From: Mesorhizobium_B sp035998495
GTDB lineage: Bacteria; Pseudomonadota; Alphaproteobacteria; Rhizobiales; Rhizobiaceae
Direction of reading: 5' to 3'
Assembly (NCBI GenBank): GCA_035998495.1
Contig: DASYHP010000024.1
Location: forward strand, 186,001-250,000
Length of the DNA: 64,000 nucleotides
Below, piece after piece: positions 17,734-25,039 of this stretch. Numbering within the stretch: the first letter of the stretch is position 1; the number at the start of each line of letters is the position of its first letter. Position numbers and translations under genes: made by a program. Under the pieces are notes generated by a model that made no database searches, was not told the DNA's origin, and saw only the letters and a list, made by a program, of their open reading frames with translations.

Positions 17734-18765
17734 ATGTTCTTCCGCAGAAACTCCCGTAAGCCCGCCATCGAATGGCCGACCGTGCTGCTGATCGCCGCCT
17801 GCTATGCCGCGTGGGCGGCGGCCTGCCTTTGGCTGTGGCCGATCTCGCCCATGCTCGCCGTCCTCGTGCTGGGCGTCGTTCTCGCCATGCAGTCCTCGCT
17901 GATGCACGAAGCCTCGCACGGGCACCCTACGCGAAAACTCTGGGTCAACGAGCTTCTGGTCGGCCTGCCGGTCGGGCTCGTTTATCCGTTCCGGCGATTC
18001 CGCGTGCTGCACTTGCGCCACCATGCAGACGAGCGCCTGACCGATCCTTTCGACGATCCGGAAAGCTATTACCAGGCGCTGTGGCGCCACCGCGCGCTGC
18101 CGCGCTGGCTGAAGGGGCTGCTCAAAGTCAACAACACCATGGTCGGGCGTTTCGTGCTCGGGCCGTGGCTGGCCTCGGCTGGCTTCCTCCTTTCCGACGC
18201 CAAGCTGCTCGGCGCAGGCGACCGCGCCGTGCGCCGCGCTTGGGCGCATCACGCGATCGGGCTCGCGCTCGTGCTGCCTTTCGTGACCCTGGTCGCCGGC
18301 ATTCCGCTCTGGGCCTATGTGCTCGGGCCGGTCTGGCTCGGCCAGGCGCTGATCTCGATCCGCACCTTCGCCGAGCACCAATGGGCGGAGCGGCCGGACG
18401 GGCGCACGCTGATCGTGGAGCGCTCGCCCTTTGCGCTGCTGTTCCTCAACAACAATCTGCACCTGGTCCACCACAAGAACCCGACAGTTGCCTGGTACAG
18501 GCTGCCCATGCTGTTCCGCGCGCGGCGCGAGGAATGGCTCAAGCTCAACGACGGCTACGTGTTCCCCAACTATTCAGCCCTGTTTCGCGCCTTCGCCTTC
18601 CGGCCCAAGGAGCCGGTCGTGCATCCCGTGCTGCGACGGGAGGCCGACTCGGTGCTGCCGGCCGCGAGCGAGGCGGCGTCGCGTTTGTCCGTGCCCTTGG
18701 CCGACCATCTACCCACGGCCGAGACGGGTTCGGCGGGGGTAGGCGCGGCCCATGCTGCTTTCTAA
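17734..18765 (+). CDS. membrane fatty-acid-desaturase/hydroxylase-family di-iron protein
   Basis: 343 residues. The three His boxes of the membrane di-iron family are present: HEASHGH (about residue 59), LHLRHH (about 92) and NNLHLVHHKN (about 244). Hydrophobic stretches at 18-55 and 180-210 fit the usual four-helix topology. Family members desaturate or hydroxylate lipids, carotenoids or small molecules. Its place between the XRE regulator and the PhnD-like and DddP-like genes suggests a role in the local pathway, possibly oxidation of a substrate or lipid headgroup; the substrate cannot be inferred further. Confidence 0.8.
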   Translation: MFFRRNSRKPAIEWPTVLLIAACYAAWAAACLWLWPISPMLAVLVLGVVLAMQSSLMHEASHGHPTRKLWVNELLVGLPVGLVYPFRRFRVLHLRHHADERLTDPFDDPESYYQALWRHRALPRWLKGLLKVNNTMVGRFVLGPWLASAGFLLSDAKLLGAGDRAVRRAWAHHAIGLALVLPFVTLVAGIPLWAYVLGPVWLGQALISIRTFAEHQWAERPDGRTLIVERSPFALLFLNNNLHLVHHKNPTVAWYRLPMLFRARREEWLKLNDGYVFPNYSALFRAFAFRPKEPVVHPVLRREADSVLPAASEAASRLSVPLADHLPTAETGSAGVGAAHAAF

Positions 18766-18801
18766 GCTGCCCGGCACGGCTCCTTGTGGGGCGACGCGCC
18801 G

Positions 18802-19641
18802 GTGAGCTTCTGGGTCGCCGCGCTTCCCATGTATGATTGGCCCGAAGCGCGGGCGGAGGTCGATGGGGAGTGGGCCGCATTGCGCGGCCGGCTTCGAAAT
18901 GCCGGGATCGATGCGCCCGAAAAGCTCGCCCGCCGCAACGCCGACCTGCCGCCCGCGCCGGGCGGCATCCGCAACGCCGAGGGCCAGGTGATCGCGCCTG
19001 ACCCCGCCACGCTGCCGCCGGACGATCTCCATCTCGCCGCACTTTGGCGGCACCCGCGACTGCTCCTCGCGCAGACCTGCTGGGGACCGATGGAGGAGGG
19101 GCTTTCGGATCACGTCGTGGTGGTCGGCCAGCCGGATTATTCCGCATACAGGGGTGGGGCAGGGGACTTCTATTCGAGCGCGATCCTGATGCGGCGCGGA
19201 CAAAGTGAGCCGGTCGTCACGGGCCGACTCCCATCAGGCGAGACGGGCAACAAGGCTGCCGCACAGTTCCCGTTACGAAAACTGTGCGGCAAGCGCTTCG
19301 CCTTCAACGCTCCCGATTCCATGTCCGGATACATCGCTCTGTCCCGCGATTTGGAAGCAACGGGCGAGAGCCTCGCGCTGTTCTCCGATCTGGTCGAAAC
19401 GGGCGCGCATCGCGCCTCCATCCGCGCGGTTGCCGAGGGCAGGGCGGATGCCTGCGCCGTGGATTGCCGAAGCTGGGCGCTGGCGCTGGCGTTCGAGCCA
19501 GCGGCGAGCGAGTTGGACGTGGTCGGCTGGACCCGAAAGCGCCTCGGCCTGCCCTTCATCGCCTCGCGCCATCTGCCGTCAGGCATGGTCGAGGCGCTGC
19601 GCGAAGCTCTTCAGCCGAGCAGGCGCGCGTCCAGCGGGTAG
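18802..19641 (+). CDS. PhnD-like phosphate/phosphonate-binding-family protein without signal peptide
   Basis: 279 residues from GTG 18802 (alternative TTG at 18784). 'VAALPMYDWPEARAEVDGEW', 'LLLAQTCWGPMEEGL', 'YSSAILMRRGQS', 'KRFAFNAPDSMSGYIAL' and 'DACAVDCRSWALA' follow the pattern of the PhnD/SsuA-type type-2 periplasmic binding fold. No signal sequence or ABC transporter genes are seen, so it may act in the cytosol as a sensor or accessory. The 3' end overlaps the convergent DddP-like gene by 31 bases. Confidence 0.65.
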   Translation: MSFWVAALPMYDWPEARAEVDGEWAALRGRLRNAGIDAPEKLARRNADLPPAPGGIRNAEGQVIAPDPATLPPDDLHLAALWRHPRLLLAQTCWGPMEEGLSDHVVVVGQPDYSAYRGGAGDFYSSAILMRRGQSEPVVTGRLPSGETGNKAAAQFPLRKLCGKRFAFNAPDSMSGYIALSRDLEATGESLALFSDLVETGAHRASIRAVAEGRADACAVDCRSWALALAFEPAASELDVVGWTRKRLGLPFIASRHLPSGMVEALREALQPSRRASSG

Positions 19642-20951
19642 CGCGACAGCACCTCGTGGCCGGTGTCGGTGACGAGAACCTGTTCTTCGAGCTTCACGCC
19701 CTCGTGCCCGCCGAGCCGGCCGATATAGCTTTCGACGCACAACGCCATGCCGGGCAACAACTCGCCGTCCGGCGTGTCCGCCGTCCAATCCGCAATGTGC
19801 GGGATGGTGGGATACTCGTCCGCAAGCCCTACGCCGTGGAATAGCACGCCGTAACGCGTGGGAAAGCAGTCGGGCGGTGGCACGCAAGCGCGCTCGGCGA
19901 GCTCGCGGAAGCTCGCGCCCGGCCCTATCAGTGCGACATTCGCCGCGATCTGCTCGGCGGCAATGCGAAACAGGTCGCGCTGCTCTGCCGATGCCGCGCC
20001 GTCGCCGCACAACCAAGTGCGCGAGATGTCGGCGCAGAAACCGTAGGGGCCGATCAGGTCGGTGTCGAAGGCCACGAGATCGCCCGCCTCGATCTTTCGC
20101 GCTGAACACTCCTGGAACCAGGGGTTGGTGCGCGGGCCGGAGGCGAGCAGCCGCGTCTCGATCCACTCGCCGCTGCGAGAAATGTTGCCGCGGTGAAGCT
20201 CGGCCCACAGCTCGTTCTCATTGATGCCGGGCCGGAGCGCTGCTTCCATCTCGCCCATGGCCCTCTCGCAGGCGAACACGGCGCGGCGCATCGCACGGAT
20301 CTCGTCAGGCGATTTGACGAGGCGGGCGTTCTCCATGACCGCCTCGCCATTGCCTATCGAAACGCCGCGCGAAGCTAGCGCCGCCGCGCCCTCGGCATTT
20401 AGATGATCGACCGCGATGCGCCGTTCGCTGCCGCCATGCTCCTTGACGAGGTCGGCGATGCCGTCCGCCCAACGCTCAACTCGGGCGTGGGCCAGCTCGC
20501 CGCCATAGAGATAGATCCAGGACACGGCGGGCCGCACCTCGTCCACCACCTCGGCGTGGTCCGACAGGTGCTCGCAGGAGAAGTAGTCGAACAGCACCAC
20601 CGGCCCGTCGGTCGCGACGAAGCAGTGGCGCGTGGGGTTGTGCGCCACCCAAAGCTGCATGTTGGTGGAATCGGTCGCGTAGCGGATGTTGATGGGATCA
20701 TAGAGCAGGGCGCCGGCGTAGCCGCGCTGGGCTAGCTCCTCCCGAATGCGGGCGAGCCGATAGCGCCGCATGGCCGGCAGGTCGGGGGCCGGAAGGTCCG
20801 CCTCCTGCCACTCGGTCTCAGCCAGCGCGCCGTGGCCGAGCACGTGCTGGTTAAGCCCTGCCGCCTTCGCCCGCGCCTGTGCTTTCAGCGCCGCCTCCTT
20901 GCCGGGCGCGAAAGGCATGATCTTGCGGTGGCGGACGGAAGTCGGGTTCAC
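19611..20951 (-). CDS. DddP-family M24 metalloprotein (DMSP lyase-like)
   Basis: 446 residues from GTG 20951, overlapping the previous stop as GTGA. It has the M24 peptidase fold and resembles dimethylsulfoniopropionate lyase DddP along its length: 'INIRYATDSTNMQLW', 'GEWIETRLLASGPRTNPWFQ', 'FDTDLIGPYGFCADISRTW', 'YGVLFHGVGLADEYP'. The metal ligands are all kept: Asp296, Asp298, Asp308, His372, Glu407 and Glu422, each one position from those I recall for DddP, plus Tyr367. It could cleave DMSP or act on a betaine analogue such as a related quaternary compound. True DddP activity is not proven by sequence. Confidence 0.75.
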   Translation of the reverse strand: MNPTSVRHRKIMPFAPGKEAALKAQARAKAAGLNQHVLGHGALAETEWQEADLPAPDLPAMRRYRLARIREELAQRGYAGALLYDPINIRYATDSTNMQLWVAHNPTRHCFVATDGPVVLFDYFSCEHLSDHAEVVDEVRPAVSWIYLYGGELAHARVERWADGIADLVKEHGGSERRIAVDHLNAEGAAALASRGVSIGNGEAVMENARLVKSPDEIRAMRRAVFACERAMGEMEAALRPGINENELWAELHRGNISRSGEWIETRLLASGPRTNPWFQECSARKIEAGDLVAFDTDLIGPYGFCADISRTWLCGDGAASAEQRDLFRIAAEQIAANVALIGPGASFRELAERACVPPPDCFPTRYGVLFHGVGLADEYPTIPHIADWTADTPDGELLPGMALCVESYIGRLGGHEGVKLEEQVLVTDTGHEVLSRYPLDARLLG

Positions 20952-21700
20952 GGCGTCTTCGAAGTTGCGTCACGCCCCTTTGGCGACTTGAGGCGTATCC
21001 GCATCATGCCGCCTTCAGGCTGTTCGACATCGAACGCTCCGGTCTTGCGCACCAGATCGCTCAGCTTGCGGAAACCGTAGGTGCGAGAGTCGAAGTCGGG
21101 CGCAAGGTTCGCAAGCTGGCTGCCCACCGTCCCGAGCCGCACCCACCCGTCCTCGCTTTCCATTTGCGCAAGGGCTTTGCGGAGAATAGACACCGCCGCC
21201 GTGGCCGGCGCGAGTGGCTTCGGCGCCTCCGCGGCGGCTTGAGCATCCGCTGAAGAGACCAGTAGGTTTTCGGTGTAGATGAAGCGGCGGCAGGCCTGCC
21301 GGAAGCTCTCCGGCGTCTTCTGCTCACCGAAGCCATAGACATCCACACCCTGCTCGCGGATGCGCGCTGCAAGGCGGGTGAAATCGCTGTCGGAGGACAC
21401 GAGACAGAAGCCGTCGAACCGGCCGCTATGCAGCAGGTCCATGGCGTCGATCACAAGCGTGATGTCGGAGGCGTTCTTGCCCGTGGTATAGGCGAATTGC
21501 TGCTGGGGGATGATCGCGTGCTTGGACAAGACGTCAGCCCAGGCCTTGGATCGCGCCGAGGCGAAATCGCCGTAGATCCGCCGGACGCTGGCTTCACCGA
21601 TCTTGGCGATCTCCTCGAACAGCCCATCCACGATCTTCGCGGACGCATTGTCGGCGTCGATCAGGACAGCGAGGCGAGGAGAGCGGGTTTCAGTGGGCAT
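20948..21700 (-). CDS. NYN/PIN-like (LabA/DUF88) protein with C-terminal LOTUS/OST-HTH-like domain
   Basis: 250 residues from ATG 21700 (a GTG at 21733 overlapping the upstream stop is possible). 'LAVLIDADNASAKIVDGLFEEI' and 'CLVSSDSDFTRLAARIREQG' carry the acidic residues of the NYN nuclease fold; the C-terminal 80 residues ('SEDGWVRLGTVGSQLANLAPDF', 'RTYGFRKLSDLVRKTGAF') fit the OST-HTH/LOTUS RNA-binding domain. Such proteins are putative RNases. It sits between the FAD dehydrogenase and the DddP-like gene with overlapping start/stop codons on one or both sides. Confidence 0.8.
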   Translation of the reverse strand: MPTETRSPRLAVLIDADNASAKIVDGLFEEIAKIGEASVRRIYGDFASARSKAWADVLSKHAIIPQQQFAYTTGKNASDITLVIDAMDLLHSGRFDGFCLVSSDSDFTRLAARIREQGVDVYGFGEQKTPESFRQACRRFIYTENLLVSSADAQAAAEAPKPLAPATAAVSILRKALAQMESEDGWVRLGTVGSQLANLAPDFDSRTYGFRKLSDLVRKTGAFDVEQPEGGMMRIRLKSPKGRDATSKTP

Positions 21701-21729
21701 CGTTGCGATCTCTGCCTCGCCGGTTCGGC

Positions 21730-24309
21730 TCACCCCCGCATCTTTTCGCCGGCGGGATCGAACAGCGGCTCGACATTGATCCGCGCGGGGCGGCGCTGAC
21801 CCAAGATTTCGATCTCGAACACGCCGTCGCCCTCGTTTTCGGCGAGTTGCGCGGGCACGTAGCCCTGGGCCATCGACTTGCCGACATAGTGGGCGTAACC
21901 GCCGGAGGTCACCCAGCCCACCACGCGCCAGTCGCCGTCGCGGACGCCGAGAACGGCGGAAGCGTCGCCGTCCGCCTCTCGTGACGCGCTTCGCACTTCC
22001 TGGCCGCTCGCGTCGAAGCGCGGCGCGCCGAAGCCGTGCGGCTCGCCCACCGCGCCAAAATCCTCGCCGTTCAAACGCGCCCAGATGGGCTCGTCGCCCA
22101 TCACATCGGCGTCGAGCGCATCCACCACAATGGAGACGCGGCGCAGCTTCGGCCCTTCCGCCTTTTCCCGCGTGGCGGCCTCGCGACCCACGAAATCGTT
22201 CTTTTCGAGCTTGATGAAGCGGTCCATCGCGCCCTCGAAGGGGCCGTAGATCGGCCGGAGTTCGCGATACCAGGTCGGGAAGTTCTTCTCGAGCCGCATC
22301 GAGAGCAGCGCTCGCATCCCGAAATCGACCAACCCGAACTCCTCGCCTGCCGCCTTGATCGCGAGATAAACCTGCCGCTGATGCGCGGGCTGCATCCAGA
22401 GCTCGTAGCCGAGGTCGCCGGTATAGGTGACGCGGTTGACCATGCAGGGCGCGCCGCCCACCGCCATCTCGCGGAAGTCCATGAAGCGGAAGGCGTCGTT
22501 CGACATATCCACTTCCACGAGCTTCTGGAGCAGGTCGCGCGAGCGGGGTCCGGCGATGGAGAGGCCCACCAGCGTCTGGTCGAAGCGATGGATGCGAACG
22601 CCGCCATCCTTCGGCAAATGCCGCTCGAACCAGCGCATGTGATATTTCTGGGCGGCCGACGAGCCCCAGATCATGAAGCGCTCGTCGCCGGCCTTGGCGA
22701 TGGTGAAGTCGCCGATCAGCTTGCCGAACTCGTTGAGCATGGGCGAGAGCACGATGCGGCCCACTTTCGGCATCCGGTTGGCCATCAGCCGGTTGAGGAA
22801 ATCCTCCGCGCCGGGGCCGGACACCTCGTATTTCGCGAAGTTGGCGATCTCGGTGACGCCCACGCGCTCGCGCGTCGCGCGGACTTCCGCGCCGACATGC
22901 TCGAAATCGTTGGAGCGGCGGAAGGACACCACGTCCTTGGGCTCGACGCCCTCCGGCGCGAACCAGAGCGGCACTTCGAGCCCCCAGGTGTCACCCATCA
23001 CGGCACCCTGGCTCAGCATGAGATCGTAGAGCGGCGTGGTCTGGGCGGGGCGCGCCGCCGGCAGCTCCTCGTTGGGGAAGCGGATCGAGAAGCGGCGCGA
23101 ATAGTTCTCGCGCACCTTGGCGTTGGTGTAGCGCAAGGTCGCCCATTCGCCGAAGCGGGCCACGTCCATGCCCCAGATGTCCGCGCCGGGGTCGCCGTTC
23201 ACCATCCACTGCGACAGCGCGAGCCCCACGCCGCCGCCCTGGCTGAAGCCGGCCATGACCGCGCAGGCGCACCAGAAATTCGTCAGCCCCTGGACGGGGC
23301 CGACAAGCGGGTTGCCGTCGGGGGCGAAGGTGAAGGGGCCGTTGATGACCTGCTTGATGCCGGCATTGGCCAAACCCGGAAAATGCTTGAAGCCGATCTC
23401 GAGCGAAGGCGCGATGCGGTCGATATCGGGCTGGAGCAGTTCGTGGCCGAAGTTCCACGGTGTGTTGACCGGCGACCAGGGCTTGCAGTTCTTCTCATAC
23501 GTCCCGAGCAGGATGCCGTTGCGCTCCTGGCGGGTGTAGATCTCGCCCTTGAAGTCGAGCACGCCGACAAGCTCCCAGCCAGTCTCGCGGTTGAAGGCCT
23601 CCACCTCCGGCATGGGCTCGGTCAGGAGATACATGTGCTCCATGGCGAGCAGCGGCAGTTCGAGCCCGACCATGCGGCCCACCTCGCGCGCCCAGAGCCC
23701 GCCGCAGTTCACGACATGCTCGGTTTTGACCGTGCCCTGCTCGGTGACGACGTTCCAGGTGCCGTCAGCGTCTTGCGTCAGTTCCACCACGCGGTTGCGC
23801 AGCACGATGGATGCGCCGAGCTTCTGCGCCGCCTTGGCGTAGGCGTGGGTGGTGCCCGAGGGGTCGAGATGGCCTTCGACAGGGTCCCACATCGCGCCGA
23901 CGAAATTGGTCTCGTCCATCAGCGGGAACATGGCCTTCGCCTCGGAGGGCGTGATGAGCTCCGTGCTCATGCCGAGATAGCGGCCCTTGGCGTGGACGAG
24001 CCGCAAAAAGTCCATGCGCTCGGGCGTGTCGGCCATCATGATCCCGCCCGTCAGGTGCAGCGAGCAGGACTGGCCGGAAATCTCCTCCAGCTCCTTGTAG
24101 AGACCCACCGTATAGGCCTGGAGTTTTGCCACGTTCGGGTCGCCGTTGAGCGTGTGGAAGCCGCCCGCCGCGTGCCAGGACGAGCCCGAGGTGAGCTCCG
24201 AGCGCTCGATCAGGAGCACGTCCTTCCAACCAGCCTTGGCGAGATGAAAAAGCACGGAGCAGCCGACGACGCCGCCACCGATGACAACGGCTTTGTAGTG
24301 GGAGTTCAT
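21730..24309 (-). CDS. FAD-dependent dimethylglycine/sarcosine dehydrogenase-like protein with GcvT domain
   Basis: 859 residues. The N-terminal FAD domain starts with 'AVVIGGGVVGCSVLFHLAKAG' and has 'SGSSWHAAGGFHT', where the His is in the position of the covalent flavin-linked His of dimethylglycine dehydrogenase. From about residue 430 a GcvT/aminomethyltransferase domain follows ('GVTEIANFAKYEVSGPGAEDF', 'TGDLGYELWMQP', 'GMRALLSMRLEKNFPTWYREL'). Such fusions oxidatively remove N-methyl groups and give methylene-H4folate. It would continue degradation after the MttB step. Its start overlaps the DUF559 stop as ATGA. Confidence 0.88.
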   Translation of the reverse strand: MNSHYKAVVIGGGVVGCSVLFHLAKAGWKDVLLIERSELTSGSSWHAAGGFHTLNGDPNVAKLQAYTVGLYKELEEISGQSCSLHLTGGIMMADTPERMDFLRLVHAKGRYLGMSTELITPSEAKAMFPLMDETNFVGAMWDPVEGHLDPSGTTHAYAKAAQKLGASIVLRNRVVELTQDADGTWNVVTEQGTVKTEHVVNCGGLWAREVGRMVGLELPLLAMEHMYLLTEPMPEVEAFNRETGWELVGVLDFKGEIYTRQERNGILLGTYEKNCKPWSPVNTPWNFGHELLQPDIDRIAPSLEIGFKHFPGLANAGIKQVINGPFTFAPDGNPLVGPVQGLTNFWCACAVMAGFSQGGGVGLALSQWMVNGDPGADIWGMDVARFGEWATLRYTNAKVRENYSRRFSIRFPNEELPAARPAQTTPLYDLMLSQGAVMGDTWGLEVPLWFAPEGVEPKDVVSFRRSNDFEHVGAEVRATRERVGVTEIANFAKYEVSGPGAEDFLNRLMANRMPKVGRIVLSPMLNEFGKLIGDFTIAKAGDERFMIWGSSAAQKYHMRWFERHLPKDGGVRIHRFDQTLVGLSIAGPRSRDLLQKLVEVDMSNDAFRFMDFREMAVGGAPCMVNRVTYTGDLGYELWMQPAHQRQVYLAIKAAGEEFGLVDFGMRALLSMRLEKNFPTWYRELRPIYGPFEGAMDRFIKLEKNDFVGREAATREKAEGPKLRRVSIVVDALDADVMGDEPIWARLNGEDFGAVGEPHGFGAPRFDASGQEVRSASREADGDASAVLGVRDGDWRVVGWVTSGGYAHYVGKSMAQGYVPAQLAENEGDGVFEIEILGQRRPARINVEPLFDPAGEKMRG

Positions 24310-24974
24310 GGGGATGGTTCCGGATGTTGGTGAGGCGTAGCGGGATTCGCTGGCGGGGCGGCAAAGTCGTCACGCCGCTCTGGCCGCCCGGCAAACAGGA
24401 AGCGCAGATCAGGCGCGGCGACATTTTCGCTCAAGCGACCGTCGAGGGCGGCGAGGATGGTGTCGCACACGGCTTCTCGCTGCTTCAGGACGTCTTCGTT
24501 CCAGAAGCGCACGACGGAATAGCCTTGCGAGGCCAGGAATGCGTCGCGACGGCGGTCATGGGTGCTGTTGGCGTGTTGGGCGCCATCGACCTCGACGATG
24601 AGCATGCGCTTGCGACAGGCGAAGTCAGCGAAGTAAGGGCCGACGGGCAGTTGACGGACAAACTGATAGCCCCCGAGCTTCCGTCCCTTCAATTCCAGCC
24701 AGAGCAGACCTTCGGCGGCGTTCTCCTGCCATCGCAGGGCGCGTGCGCGTTCAGTGGTGCCCGGCTTGCGGCGACTGCGTGAGGTTGATGCAGTCCCCCC
24801 CTCCGCCTCCCCTCCGCTCCGCGTCGGGTCAGCACCTCCCCCCCGCTGCGCAGGGTGGAGGATGGGCGCGAGCGCCGACGCCGGCTCATCCTCCACCCTG
24901 CGCAGCGGGGGGGAGGTGGCGCGGGCGTCAGCCCGTGACGGAGGGGGGGTGAGCGCCTTTCCTTCAGCCCTCAT
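24306..24974 (-). CDS. DUF559 endonuclease-like protein; N-terminus encoded by an inverted repeat
   Basis: 222 residues from ATG 24974 (a longer frame runs to 25037). The folded part is 'RARALRWQENAAEGLLWLEL', 'GPYFADFACRKRMLIVEVDGAQHA' and 'YSVVRFWNEDVLKQREAVCDTILAAL', the Vsr/PD-(D/E)XK-like DUF559 core; catalytic-type Asp and Glu residues are present. Residues about 10-70 are Pro/Arg-rich and are translated from the 31-bp inverted repeat at 24833-24918. The real start may therefore be uncertain. It separates MttB paralogue 2 from the FAD dehydrogenase and looks like a later insertion. Confidence 0.7.
   Translation of the reverse strand: MRAEGKALTPPPSRADARATSPPLRRVEDEPASALAPILHPAQRGGGADPTRSGGEAEGGTASTSRSRRKPGTTERARALRWQENAAEGLLWLELKGRKLGGYQFVRQLPVGPYFADFACRKRMLIVEVDGAQHANSTHDRRRDAFLASQGYSVVRFWNEDVLKQREAVCDTILAALDGRLSENVAAPDLRFLFAGRPERRDDFAAPPANPATPHQHPEPSP
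24833..24918. repeat. perfect 31-bp inverted repeat with 24-base loop
   Basis: Arms 24833-24863 and 24888-24918 are exact reverse complements; the arms begin CACCTCCC and include GCTGCGCAGGGTGGAG. Flanking runs of C (24795-24802) and G (24941-24947) extend the symmetry imperfectly. It lies inside the DUF559 reading frame and resembles mobile palindromic intergenic elements. Confidence 0.9.
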
Positions 24975-25039
24975 TTCGGCGCCGGGCAAGTCGTCCAACG
25001 CAGTCGGAAGGAGAAGGTGTCGATCCGACGTCGGCACGA

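Noticed and set aside
22036..24333. 765-codon forward frame opposite the FAD/GcvT dehydrogenase
   Set aside because: His/Arg/Ala-rich antisense shadow of a high-GC gene, with no domain; the reverse-strand protein has clear FAD and GcvT motifs.
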